Positions 32,612-42,800 of a stretch of DNA of 64,000 bases are shown one piece after another. The stretch is taken from positions 62,001 through 126,000 of the forward strand of contig CAZCTC010000003.1 of the NCBI GenBank assembly GCA_964501335.1, written 5' to 3'. The notes beneath the pieces were generated by a model. That model was not told where the DNA came from. It worked only from the letters and a program-made list of their open reading frames with translations, and searched no databases. The first letter of the stretch is position 1; the number at the start of each line of letters is the position of its first letter. The translations under genes and the position numbers were made by a program. The stretch is from CAZCTC01 sp964501335 (GTDB lineage: Bacteria > Chloroflexota > Anaerolineae > B4-G1 > SLSP01).

Positions 32612-32617
32612 TATAAT
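32612..32617 (+). promoter_or_regulatory. -10 element upstream of the methyltransferase
   Basis: TATAAT 44 bases before the chosen ATG. A transcript starting near 32624 would exclude the TTG start at 32623 and supports the ATG at 32662. No clear -35 is seen. Confidence 0.4.
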
Positions 32618-32661
32618 GAGAATTGCCTATACTTTTAGGGGAAGGAAAACTAGAAATAAAT

Positions 32662-33417
32662 ATGGAAAAACAGAAGACATTATTTGAAGAAATAACGACC
32701 AATGAATCTGAAGAGAAAAATGAGAATATCAAAAGAGTTCAAGGCGGAATTACAACTTCAAATATAATTATGTCAGCTCATCTAGGAAATAATGCTGAAG
32801 TTTTTTTCCAGATTCTGGAATTACATGTTCCTCATGGATCTGTAATTGCCGACGTTACTTTTGGAAAGGGTGTTTTCTGGACCAAAGTGCCAGACGGAAT
32901 ATATGATCTTAAACCCAGTGATATTGCAACCGGCGTCGATTGTCGAAAATTGCCTTATGAATCCGAATCTATCGATTGTGTTGTGTTAGATCCTCCCTAT
33001 ATGGAAGGCCTTTTTAGAAAATCCACAGATCAAATGGCCGGTTCGGGAACTTATGCGGCGTTCAGAGAAAATTATTCTAATGGGGAAGAAACCCAAGAAA
33101 CAGAAAACAGTCCCAAATGGCATGCCGCTGTTTTGGATTTATATTTTAAAGCAGGAATAGAAGCCTATAGAGTGCTGCGGAAGAACGGAATCTTGATTGT
33201 GAAATGTCAAGACGAAGTAAGCGCTAATCGACAAAACCTTACCCACGTTGAAATTATTAACGAATATGAAAAGTTTGGTTTTTACACCAAAGACCTGTTT
33301 GTCGTTGTTCGTCTAAATAAACCCGCTGTAAGTCGATTGAAAAAACAGTCCCATGCACGCAAAAATCACTCTTACTTTTTGGTTTTCATAAAGACATCAT
33401 CAAAGAGAAGCCGCTAA
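32662..33417 (+). CDS. DNA methyltransferase of a restriction-modification pair
   Basis: This 251-residue protein has the AdoMet-binding motif I region (VIADVTFGKGVFW, 62-73) followed by the catalytic motif IV DPPY (110-113), the signature of amino-methyltransferases that make N6-methyladenine or N4-methylcytosine. The later NGILIVKCQDE segment matches motif V/VI. Its gene is strikingly A+T-rich compared with the rest of the window (17 G/C in bases 32641-32700), a sign of recent transfer. It converges on a nuclease gene with PD-(D/E)XK motif across a hairpin terminator, so it most likely protects the host DNA against that enzyme. The recognition site is unknown. Confidence 0.82.
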   Translation: MEKQKTLFEEITTNESEEKNENIKRVQGGITTSNIIMSAHLGNNAEVFFQILELHVPHGSVIADVTFGKGVFWTKVPDGIYDLKPSDIATGVDCRKLPYESESIDCVVLDPPYMEGLFRKSTDQMAGSGTYAAFRENYSNGEETQETENSPKWHAAVLDLYFKAGIEAYRVLRKNGILIVKCQDEVSANRQNLTHVEIINEYEKFGFYTKDLFVVVRLNKPAVSRLKKQSHARKNHSYFLVFIKTSSKRSR

Positions 33418-33431
33418 ATTAAAAGCAATAC

Positions 33432-33469
33432 TTCTGGTCTGCCAAATTACACAGTTTGCCAGACCAGAA
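33432..33469. terminator. Bidirectional terminator between methyltransferase and nuclease
   Basis: TTCTGGTCTG (33432-33441) pairs with CAGACCAGAA (33460-33469), and the stem continues after one mismatch. It separates the convergent genes. Confidence 0.75.
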
Positions 33470-33476
33470 ATTCGAA

Positions 33477-34100
33477 TTAATTGGTTGCTTTTTGACGCTC
33501 TTCTATAATTTGGTCCAAAAGGAAAAATGGGTCTGTGTAAAAAGGATGGACTGGAGGCCATGTCACCTTAACAATCGAGGAAAGCAAGAACTGTTTTTGC
33601 TGTGAAGTATATTTGCTGGAAGAGCTTCGCGGTAAATCGCCATTTTTAGCAAAAACAAAATTCCATTTGTTTTCAAAAGAAAATAGATTTACGGCCAATA
33701 GATCAAATCCGCCAACTACAAGACATGTTGTTTTTAATTTACTATTATCGGGAAGGTTCACATCTCTACAATCGCTTGCATCGCATTGAGCGGTTGCCAC
33801 ATATTCACCGGTTTCGAGCCTTTTAACGCTATTACTTTGTAAAGATTTGGATTCAACAAGAAATTCTATTCCTCGGTAAACAATGGCAAGATCTCCCTTT
33901 TTTCTTCGATCATGATCATCATATTTGACAATGTCCCCTATTTTTTCGGATCTGGAAAAAAGCTTCCTTAACTTTACTTCGGCAATATATCCCAACAATA
34001 CGCCTCTCAAACTAGGAGTTTCATCCACTAATTGCGTGAGTTCCTCTTCCGATAGTTCCCACCTTTCTAAAATGCTGCGAGGTTGCGATTTAATTGCCAT
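33477..34100 (-). CDS. PD-(D/E)XK nuclease, probable type II restriction enzyme
   Basis: This 207-residue protein has a PD-(D/E)XK-like core: Asp70 in KKGDLAIVY and Glu83-x-Lys85 in EFLVESKSL, the spacing (13 residues) typical of restriction endonucleases. I do not recognise a named family. The gene is as A+T-rich as the convergent methyltransferase and forms a compact two-gene restriction-modification system with it. No controller protein or mobility gene is visible. The nuclease assignment rests on the motif and the neighbour. Confidence 0.72.
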   Translation of the reverse strand: MAIKSQPRSILERWELSEEELTQLVDETPSLRGVLLGYIAEVKLRKLFSRSEKIGDIVKYDDHDRRKKGDLAIVYRGIEFLVESKSLQSNSVKRLETGEYVATAQCDASDCRDVNLPDNSKLKTTCLVVGGFDLLAVNLFSFENKWNFVFAKNGDLPRSSSSKYTSQQKQFLLSSIVKVTWPPVHPFYTDPFFLLDQIIEERQKATN

Positions 34101-34177
34101 GAGAATCCTCTGTATTGTTTTAATAATATGGATTTCATCATAGCATGGATCGCTTAAAATGAAACCTCATTGGATGT

Positions 34178-34215
34178 TATCCCCGCGGTGCAATTTACCT
34201 CGCACCGCGGGGATA
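34178..34215 (-). terminator. Hairpin after the DUF11 gene
   Basis: TATCCCCGCGGTGC (34178-34191) pairs exactly with 34202-34215 around a 10-base loop, 12 bases after the DUF11 stop. No strong T-run follows, so termination strength is uncertain. Confidence 0.6.
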
Positions 34216-34226
34216 AAGATCTAAAA

Positions 34227-35513
34227 TCACCCTTTCTTCACAATGATCGGCATGTACAGGTAGAAGAGTTGATTGTCCACCCAGACATCCAGATTCGAGA
34301 AGGCGGTAATACATTTTCCCGGTGCAGCAATTGACACTTTATTGTGCAGCCAGCGATTGATATTACCTTGAATTAATCCGGTAATGACAATGGTACCGTT
34401 GGTATCGGGTGCGAAGTCACCCAGTTGCCATGTCGCGGTAGCCTGATTTCCGGGTCCCAGTACAAAGGAGGAGCTGGGCGGATCGGTCGCCAGGATGGTC
34501 ACATTGGCGGGAAGGACATCGGTCACGACGGCCCCCATGGCCGCCAGATTGCCGTCGTTAGTGTAATTAATGGTGTAGACAATCTCCCGGCCCAGATGGA
34601 CCACGGAATCTGGGGTCCACTGATTGAGCTTCAGAATGGCCATTTCCGTAAAGATCTGGGTAGAACGCAGTACCCGACGTGTAGCGAGGGGTTGTTGGGC
34701 ATCGGCAACGACCGTATTGGTGATAAATCCTCCATAACCGGGCGTGGTGGCGGTGATTATCCCCTCCCAGATCTGCCCGGGAGCCAGATCGCCCACATAC
34801 CATTCCACAACGGGAGCCTCAACCCGCGAAGGAGCAAAAGAAGAATCGTTGTAGATCATGCCTGTCGGCATCACATCCATCAGAGTCAGCTTATTGATCG
34901 GATTGGGATCTGTGTTCTGGCATTGAATTCGATAGACAATGCGATGATTGATCACATTGAGCGGTTCCGCTGTTTTAGTCAAAATCAGCGTACGGGAAGC
35001 AACTTCGCCCACGGTGACCTGGGTCAACAAAGAGGCATAGGCCGGCGTAACTCCATCCGCCGCAATGAGGGCGTGATTGTACAGTTGCACATACCCTTCC
35101 AGCACCCGCACCCGAATCTGGAGATACGCATCTCGATTGCCGGGACCGACATCGCCCACATTGAACAGCAAAACGTTGTTGGCAACGGTGATCGGTTCCA
35201 GGCTGGCAGTGATGAATTGAACGCCTGCCGGCAAAAAATCGTAGACCTGAGCATCCACGGCCACGGCATTCAGCACGGCATTGGAATAGGCCAGCGTATA
35301 GGTGATTTCGTCGCCGGAAGCCGGATGGGAATTATTGACGCTTTTGGCAATGCCCAGTTCTGGATATCCAATGGGGCTGAGCATAACAGGGGCATTCCAG
35401 GAAAGCGCCTCTAAATCGGGCGGTGACATCAACCAAAAAGAAAGCAACAGAATCACAACAGCTACGGTCGACGGCAGCAGTTTCAAGACATTTCGGAAAA
35501 AACGGGACATCAT
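34227..35513 (-). CDS. Secreted DUF11-repeat surface protein
   Basis: This 428-residue protein has a signal peptide/anchor (about 10-33) and three DUF11 modules of about 115 residues (starting near ELGIAKSVNNS, LILTKTAEPLN and AILKLNQWTPD), each with the typical ...VYDFLPAGV / DVMPTG / DVLPANV element. DUF11 domains are beta-sandwiches in surface proteins. The protein ends in a short hydrophobic tail FYLYMPIIVKKG, like the tail of the DUF362 protein at 53549. AGGAG lies 5 bases before the ATG at 35513. Confidence 0.88.
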   Translation of the reverse strand: MMSRFFRNVLKLLPSTVAVVILLLSFWLMSPPDLEALSWNAPVMLSPIGYPELGIAKSVNNSHPASGDEITYTLAYSNAVLNAVAVDAQVYDFLPAGVQFITASLEPITVANNVLLFNVGDVGPGNRDAYLQIRVRVLEGYVQLYNHALIAADGVTPAYASLLTQVTVGEVASRTLILTKTAEPLNVINHRIVYRIQCQNTDPNPINKLTLMDVMPTGMIYNDSSFAPSRVEAPVVEWYVGDLAPGQIWEGIITATTPGYGGFITNTVVADAQQPLATRRVLRSTQIFTEMAILKLNQWTPDSVVHLGREIVYTINYTNDGNLAAMGAVVTDVLPANVTILATDPPSSSFVLGPGNQATATWQLGDFAPDTNGTIVITGLIQGNINRWLHNKVSIAAPGKCITAFSNLDVWVDNQLFYLYMPIIVKKG

Positions 35514-35846
35514 ACACGCTCCTTGTAAAATAGGAATTAGAGATGAGAAAGTTGCAATTGAGGCCAGATATCCAGGCCGGGATTCATATTAAATCAGGCG
35601 AGGTCCCCCACTCTACGACTTGTCCCGTTTCCATGCGGCCGCCCTGGCTTCAATTGCCGAAGAGCAAACCATTCCAGTATAACCCGAACCCCGGCATCTG
35701 GAAAATGGGAAAACAGTCCGCTTTTAAGATATCCACTCAGAAAAAAGCCGGCCGAATTTGACGCCAAAAGCAAATTGGATACAATGAAGACAGGTCGGTT
35801 TAACCGGCAGCTTTTCTAACCCTCTCCGTTCCATAGGCGATAAAAT
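35514..35846. other. Intergenic region before the histidine kinase
   Basis: These 333 bases hold the ribosome site of the DUF11 gene (minus) and a promoter at 35758-35785 for the kinase. I see no further hairpin, repeat or coding frame. Confidence 0.5.
35758..35785 (+). promoter_or_regulatory. Sigma70-type promoter for the orphan histidine kinase
   Basis: TTGACG (35758-35763), a 16-base spacer and TACAAT (35780-35785). The transcript starts near 35792, leaving a leader of about 55 bases. Confidence 0.6.
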
Positions 35847-36605
35847 ATGGCAGACGAATCAGAATTGCTGGCGCAGATTGAAATGCTGAAGGCCCAACTG
35901 GCTGAGGCTCAAAATAATCCGGAACATTGGAAACTTCTCCGGCACATTTGCCATGATTTACGTTTACCCCTGACCTCCATCAAAGGTTATATCGATATCT
36001 TGCCTTTAATGGGACCGGTCAACGATACCCAAAAAGATTCTATGTTGAGGATCAAAAAGAATGTCCTCCGTATGACGGGCATGATCGACAATCTTTATGA
36101 TCTGGCCGTGCGCGGAGATGGCCAGCTTCAGCTCAAGATGGAAACTGTGCCGGCTCTCGAAATCATTCGAGAGGCTCAGCCGGAGCTGGAAAAGATGGTT
36201 GTGGAACGGCAACATACCCTGACCTGGTGTCTTCCCGACTCTTTGCCGGCTCTCAACATTGATCGCAAGCGCATGGTACAAATGTTCAAGATCCTGGTCG
36301 AAAATGCCAGCTGGTACACTCCGGTCGGCGGTCAAATCACCGTCAGTGCTGAAACGGTCGAGGATCATATCCATTTTGCGGTTCAAGATAACGGTATCGG
36401 TATCCCGGAAGAAGACCGCCCTCGCCTCTTCGTGGAACTGCTTTTCCGAGGGGATTCACAAATCGTGCGGGAACAGGCCGGATCCGGCCTGGGGCTTTAC
36501 ATGGTACGGATTTTTGCGGAAACGATGGGAGGCAGCTGTGGCGTGGAATTCCCTGAGGAAGGCGGCTCTCGTTTCTGGTTTGATCTACCTCAAGCTTCTG
36601 GCTGA
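35847..36605 (+). CDS. Soluble orphan histidine kinase
   Basis: This 252-residue protein has a short coiled coil, a HisKA domain (phospho-His in HICHDLRLPLTSIKGY, about residue 34) and a full HATPase domain (VENASWYTP N-box variant, VQDNGIGIPEEDRPRLFVELLFRG, GSGLGLYMVR). It lacks a sensor or membrane part and no response regulator lies next to it. It may serve the orphan regulator at 9921 or the receiver-enzyme at 2294, but nothing in the sequence ties them. The N-box reads NASWY, with Ser where most kinases have Asn-Ala-Ile/Lys. Confidence 0.88.
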   Translation: MADESELLAQIEMLKAQLAEAQNNPEHWKLLRHICHDLRLPLTSIKGYIDILPLMGPVNDTQKDSMLRIKKNVLRMTGMIDNLYDLAVRGDGQLQLKMETVPALEIIREAQPELEKMVVERQHTLTWCLPDSLPALNIDRKRMVQMFKILVENASWYTPVGGQITVSAETVEDHIHFAVQDNGIGIPEEDRPRLFVELLFRGDSQIVREQAGSGLGLYMVRIFAETMGGSCGVEFPEEGGSRFWFDLPQASG

Positions 36606-36633
36606 TTTCATCTCACTGAAAATAAAAAACGTC

Positions 36634-36666
36634 TTTTCGCGCGCCCTCCTCAAGGGCGCGCGAAAA
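36634..36666. repeat. Lone palindrome after the orphan histidine kinase
   Basis: TTTTCGCGCGCCCT (36634-36647) pairs exactly with 36653-36666 around a 5-base loop. It belongs to the TTTT-CG-rich palindrome family and is followed by A/T-runs, so it could terminate the kinase transcript. It lies between the kinase and the PKS genes. Confidence 0.7.
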
Positions 36667-36720
36667 ATTTTCCCCCTGGCCCCCGGTCTCCCCACCCTGG
36701 CATAAACTCAACCGATTACC

Positions 36721-36748
36721 TTGAGCTTTTACAATTTCATGATACACT
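36721..36748 (+). promoter_or_regulatory. Promoter of the NRPS/PKS operon
   Basis: TTGAGC (36721-36726), a 16-base spacer and TACACT (36743-36748). The transcript would start near 36755, with GAGG about 8 bases before the ATG at 36811. Confidence 0.5.
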
Positions 36749-36810
36749 AATTACTCGCGTTTTCTTGTTTGAATGTACAACCAACCCGGAAGATGCAAGA
36801 GGAAAATACA

Positions 36811-39800
36811 ATGAACACCGATTTATCTCGACCGCCTTGGGAAACCCTTGTAGATTTATTGCAATGGCGCGGTCAACACCAACCGGATCAGTGCGCCTAT
36901 ACCTTTTTAAATGAGCAGGGAACGGAAACCGACCGGATTACTTACGGCGAACTTGATTTGCAGGCCCGGGCGATCGGAGCAACGTTGCAAGGCCGTGCCG
37001 AAATAAATGCGCGGGTTGTATTGCTCTTCCCCCCCGGGATTCCTTATGTTGCAGCCTTCTTTGGGTGCCTCTATGCCGGCGCAATGGCGGTGCCGGCCTA
37101 TCCACCCCGGCCGGACCGCATGGATCCTCGCCTGGTGGCCATGACGGCCGATGCGGTTTCGACGCTGGCGCTCACTAACCTCAAAATTCCGACGCCGGCG
37201 GCTCTTTCCAGCCTGACCTGGATCGATACGGACGGGATTTCTTCTGCTGCCGCTGAGAGCTGGAGCCCGCCGGCCGTGACGGCAGACTCGCCGGCTTTTT
37301 TGCAATACACCTCCGGCTCTACGGCTGTTCCTAAAGGTGTTATGCTTACTCACGGCAATCTTCTCACCAATCTGGCCTGGATCGAACGCAGCTTCGGCCT
37401 CACCCCTCATACCCGTATGGTTTCCTGGCTGCCACCTTATCACGATCTGGGACTGATCGGGGGAATTCTGGCCCCGCTCTATTCCGGATTCCGCGTCACG
37501 CTCCTTTCTCCTTCTACCTTCATTGAAAATCCCTTGATCTGGTTGCAAACCATCTCCTGCGAAAAAGCCGATATCAACGGCGGTCCCAATTTCGCCTACG
37601 ACCTTTGTGTCCGGCGCACTACCCCGGAGCAACGAAAGGCCCTGGATCTGAGCAGCTGGGAGCTGGCCTTTAGCGGATCGGAGCCAATTCGTGTAGAAAC
37701 ACTGGCGCGTTTCGCCACTGCTTTTGAAGTTTCCGGCTTCCATCGCCGGGCTTTTTATCCAGCCTATGGACTGGCTGAAGCCACGTTAATGGTCACCGGC
37801 GTAAAACGTGGAAAAGGAGCCACTACACGCTCCTTTACCCCCTCCAGCCTGGGTCAGGGGCTACCAGTGGCCGCAGAGACCGACTCACCTGAAAGCCGTA
37901 CGCTGGTCGGTTGCGGATTCCCCCTTCCCGATGAAACGTTGCTCATTGTCCATCCTGAAAGCCGCCGGCCCTGCTCACCGCCCGAAATCGGCGAAGTCTG
38001 GCTGGCCGGCCCCTGTATCGCCCAGGGTTACTGGAACCGTCCAGAAGCCACCCGGGAGACATTTCAGGCTCAACTGGCCGACGGCAGCGGGTCTTTTCTC
38101 CGTACCGGCGATTTGGGCTTTATCCTGGAGGGCGAACTCTTTCTCACCGGCCGGATTAAGGATCTGATCATTATCCGGGGGCGCAACCATTATCCCCAGG
38201 ATATAGAGCTGACCGTAGAAAAGAGCCATCCCGCCCTGGAACCGGGAACCGGTTGCGCTTTTTCCGTCGATGTGGCCGGGGAGGAACGGTTAATCGTGGT
38301 TTGCGAGCCCCGGCCCTCGGCTGAACTCAAGCTCGCCGCCATCAGCGCAGCGGTGCGGCGGGCTATCATTGCCGAACATGAAATCCAGTTGCACGCCCTG
38401 ATCCTGATCCGTCCCGGCACTATTCCAAAAACGGTCAGCGGCAAGATTCAGCGCCGCATCTGCCGCCAGCAATATCTGGAGGGGCGGTTGGAGCTGGTGG
38501 GCAGCAGTGAGCCGGAAGAGATCCCGGCTTCAGCGGAGATAGCACCGCCCACCCTGGCTTCCCATGACGCGGCCGGCCGGCGGCAGTGGCTGCTTAACTA
38601 TTTGCCCTATCGAGCCGCTCAAATTCTGCGTTGCCCAATAGAACAAATTCATTTTCACGACACTTTCTCAGCTTTGGGATTGGATTCCCTGCAATCGGTG
38701 GAATTTCAACATGATCTGGAAACGGCCCTGGGGATCAAACTGCCGGCCTTTTTCTTTCTCCATAACCTGACCCTGGCTCAATTGATCGATCAGATCCTGG
38801 AGCTGCGGGAAACGTCCCCGACCGAAGAGCCGATCATCCCAGCGCCGCCGACTCCGGACAACAGTTATCCCCTGGCTCCGGGAGCCGAAGCGCTCTGGTT
38901 CCTGCACCAACTGGCCCCTGAGAGCCATGCCTACACGATTGCCCAGGCGGTACAGATCCCAGCACCGATCTATCTTCCGGCATTTCAGCAGGCGCTGGAA
39001 CGGTTGGTCCAGCGCCATCCGGCACTGCGAACGACCTTTACGGCTCCCGACGGTACGCCGTTGCAAAAAATCAACCCGTTTTTAGCCCCCGGCTTCTACA
39101 TCGAAGATGTTTCAACCTGGACGGAGGCAGCCTTAAAGGAGCGCCTGAATGCTGAAGTCGTGCGGCCCTTTGACCTGGAACATGGCCCTTTGTTACGGCT
39201 ATACCTTTTCCGCCGGGCCGATAATGATTATGTGATGCTGTTAACGGTCCATCACATGGTGGCCGATTTCTGGTCGCTGGCTTTGCTGGCCCGCGAACTC
39301 GGAGAGCTTTACCCGGCTCTCTGCCGCAATGAAACGCCCGACCTTCCTCCCCTTACGGTGGATTATCCCGGCTACGCGCTCTGGCAGCTGCGGGAATTGA
39401 ATACCCTGGCCGGCGAAGATCTCTGGCATTACTGGAAATCCCATCTGACCGGCAAACCAATGGTGCTGGACCTGCCCATGGATTATCCCCGGCCGCCGGC
39501 CCAGACTTACGGCGGCGCAACCGAAAGTCTTACGCTGTCGCCTGAATTGACCCGGGCCCTGAAAAAACTTGGCCAGGAACAGGGAGTAACGCTTTACACG
39601 ACGCTGTTGGCGGCCTTTGAAGTGTTGCTCTATCGCTATTCAGGTCAGGCTGAATTCCTGCTCGGCTCACCGACCGCCAACCGTACCCGGGCCGAACTGG
39701 CTTCGTTGTTCGGCTATTGCGTCAATCCGGTGGTACTCGCTGCCGACATGACCGGCAATCCGACCTTTTTGAATCTGCTGACCCATACCCGCACAGAGGT

Positions 39801-42800
39801 ATTGGAAGCCTTTGCCCATCAGAGTTACCCTTTTGAACGATTGGTCGAACGGCTCCATCCCCCTCGCGATATCAGCCGCTCCCCCATCTTTCAGGTGCTG
39901 TTCACCCTCCAGCAATCTCCCCTGCCGGAGCTGGCGCTCCTGCCGGGACTGGCCGTCAATCAACCCGATCTGGAAATCAGGCTGGGAGGATTGCCGCTGC
40001 GCGCTTTCCCCCTGGAGCAACCAACGGCTCAGTTCGATCTGGGATTGACCGCTGCGGATATCGGATCCAGGCTGGCTCTGACCCTGCAATACAATCGAGA
40101 TCTTTTTGCACCGGCTACTATCCGGCAAATGCTCCGTCATCTTCAACACCTGCTTTCCGAAATTGTGTCGGCGCCGCAAACTCCGGTCGATCGACTCCCG
40201 TTGTTGCCGGAGTCGGAACGCCGCCAATTGCTCCATGAATGGAATCAGACCTTCCAGGCGCTCCCCGCCGAAATCAGCCTGCCGGCCCTTTTTGAACGTC
40301 AGGCCTCAAAGACACCGGAAGCGGTCGCTCTGGTCTTTGAGGATCAATCCCTGACCTACCAGGAGCTGGATCGACGGGCTACCCTGCTGGCCGGGGCTTT
40401 GCGATGCCGGGGGGTCGGCCCTGAAGTCAAGGTCGGGATTTACCTGGAGCGTTCGGTGGATCTGGTGGTGGCATTACTGGGCGTTCTCAAAGCCGGCGGG
40501 ACGTATATTCCCCTCGATCCCTTTCAACCGGCGGCGCGTCTGGCCTTGATCCTGGAGGATGCCCGGCCCGCGCTCATTTTGGTCCATAGCGATGGCCTGG
40601 ACCTGCCGGCCGGGGAAGCCCGGCTTCTTCATATCCACGATCTGGACCCGGAATCGATAACGGTTGCGCTTCCCACAATCCATCCCGACCAGCTGGCCTA
40701 CATTATCTACACCTCCGGCTCGACCGGTCGGCCCAAAGGCGTGCAGATCGCGCACCGTTCCGTGGTCAACTTCTTGCTTTCCATGAAGGCGGAATTGGAG
40801 ATTGCCTCGCCGGAGGTTTTCCTGTCGCTGACCACGCCGTCTTTTGACATCGCCGGCCTGGAAATTTACCTCCCGCTGATCTGCGGCGCCAGAGTCGTTA
40901 TGGTCCCCCGGTCCATTGCCATGGACGGCCCCCGACTGGCGGCCCGAATTGCGTCGGCCGATATTACGTTGATGCAGGCCACGCCGGCCACCTGGCAGCT
41001 GCTGCTCGATACCGGCTGGAAGGGCCGGCCGAATTTGAAAGCGCTGTGCGGCGGCGAGATGCTTCCCCGCGATCTGGCCACGGCTTTGCTGGAACGGGTC
41101 GGCCGGCTGTGGAATATGTACGGACCGACCGAAACGACGATCTGGTCGGCGCTTTATCCTGTGACCGCCGGAACCGGAAAAGTTCCCATCGGCTATCCCC
41201 TTGCCAACACGCAACTCCATGTGCTCGATGCCGCCCTGAATCCGGTCCCCATCGGCGTTGTCGGCGAACTCTACATCGGCGGTGTGGGCCTGGGACGCGG
41301 CTATTTTGAACAGCCCGGTCTCACCGCCTGGAAATTCATTCCCGATCCCTTTGCGCCTCAACCGGGAGCCCGGCTCTACCGCACAGGCGATCTGGCGCTG
41401 CGCCGGCCGGCCGGCTATCTGGAATTCGTCGGCCGCGTCGATTTTCAGGTCAAGATTCGCGGCTTTCGCATTGAATTGGGAGAAATAGAGACGGCGCTCA
41501 ATCAATACCCCGGCCTCCATCAAGCGCTGGTCATCGTTGAAGGCAAGAGCCCCGATGAAAGCCGGCTGATCGCCTATCTGGTTCCTGAACACCGGCCGAC
41601 TCCCACCAGCCATGAAATACGGGATTTTCTTAAGGGCCGGTTGCCGGATTATATGATCCCCTCCGCTTTCATCTATCTGGATGCCCTGCCGGTGACGCCC
41701 AACGGCAAGCTCGACCGGCAGGCCTTGCCCCATCCTGATACCAGCCAGGCCCTTCCCGAAGAGGTGATTTCTTTGCCGCAGAGCGATCTTGAACGTCGCA
41801 TTGCGGCTATCTGGCAAAAAGTGCTTCAGGTTGAAAGCGTCAGCCTCTATGACAATTTCTTCGACCTGGGCGGTCATTCCCTGCTCATGGCGCGAGTCCA
41901 TGCCCTGATGCTGCGGGCCGGCTTCCCGGAATCCCTGAGCATGGTCGATCTTTTCCAATACCCTACGGTGCAATCTCTGGCTCAGCATCTCAGCCGGTCT
42001 GCCCCAGAGGAAGTGTCGTTGCCGGTTCCTTCCGGTCCGGCGACCTCGACCGTGGATCAGGCCATCGCTATCGTCGGTCTGGCCTGTCGCTTCCCGGGAG
42101 CCGCGGACTGGCCGACCTTCTGGGAGAATTTGACGGCCGGAGTGGAATCGATCACTTTCTTTTCTGAAACCGAATTGATAGCCGAAGGCATTTCCCCCGA
42201 ACTACTGCAAAACCCCGATTATGTCAGGGCCAGCGGTGCGCTCACCGACATCGATCGGTTCGACGCTCAATTTTTCGGCTACAGCGCTAAAGAAGCCGCC
42301 TTGCTCGACCCTCAACACCGCCTTTTCCTGGAACAAACCTGGAAGGCCCTGGAAGATGCCGGCTATAATCCCGAAACTTATCCCGGCCGCATCGGTCTCT
42401 TTGCCGGCGTGAGCCTGAATTCCTATCTCTACAACAATCTACATTCTCATGCCGACCTGCGGGAATTCGGCGGGGGCTACCATCTGATGGTGGCCAGCGA
42501 CAAGGATTTCCTGGCTACCCGGGCCTCCTACAAACTGAACCTCAAAGGTCCCAGCCTGACGGTCCAAACGGCCTGCTCGACATCTCTGACGGCCGTGCAT
42601 CTGGCCTGCCAGAGTCTGCGAGCCGGCGAGTGCGAGATGGCCCTGGCGGGCGGGGCGTCGGTGCGGGTCCCCCATCGTGTCGGCTATCGCTATCACGAAG
42701 GGATTGTGCTTTCTCCCACCGGACATTGCCGCGCTTTCGATGCCCGGGCCCAGGGCACGGTGATCGGAAACGGGGTCGGTGTGGTGGTTCTGAAATCCCT

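Larger units (their letters stand above)
32276..32661. other. Divergent intergenic region at the edge of the A+T-rich island
   Basis: These 386 bases contain the promoter of the protease operon (32285-32312), a 13-pair hairpin with arms CCCGATTTTCTCA and its complement (32478-32504), and a -10-like TATAAT (32612-32617) for the methyltransferase. No coding frame is supported. Composition shifts to A+T-rich from about 32560 on. Confidence 0.6.

Noticed and set aside
32623..32661. A TTG start for the methyltransferase at 32623
   Set aside because: The predicted transcription start from TATAAT at 32612 falls at this codon, so the ATG at 32662 is preferred.
33400..34200. Transposase or integrase remnants around the restriction-modification pair
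   Set aside because: I looked for terminal inverted repeats and for DDE- or tyrosine-recombinase motifs in the flanks and saw none.
36769..36810. A TTG start 14 codons before the chosen ATG of the NRPS/PKS gene
   Set aside because: No ribosome site precedes it, whereas the ATG at 36811 has GAGG at the right distance.
40474..41988. A 504-codon open frame on the minus strand
   Set aside because: It is antisense to the adenylation and PCP domains of the hybrid NRPS/PKS, whose motifs are intact; the minus frame is open only because of codon bias in the plus frame and shows no family motif.
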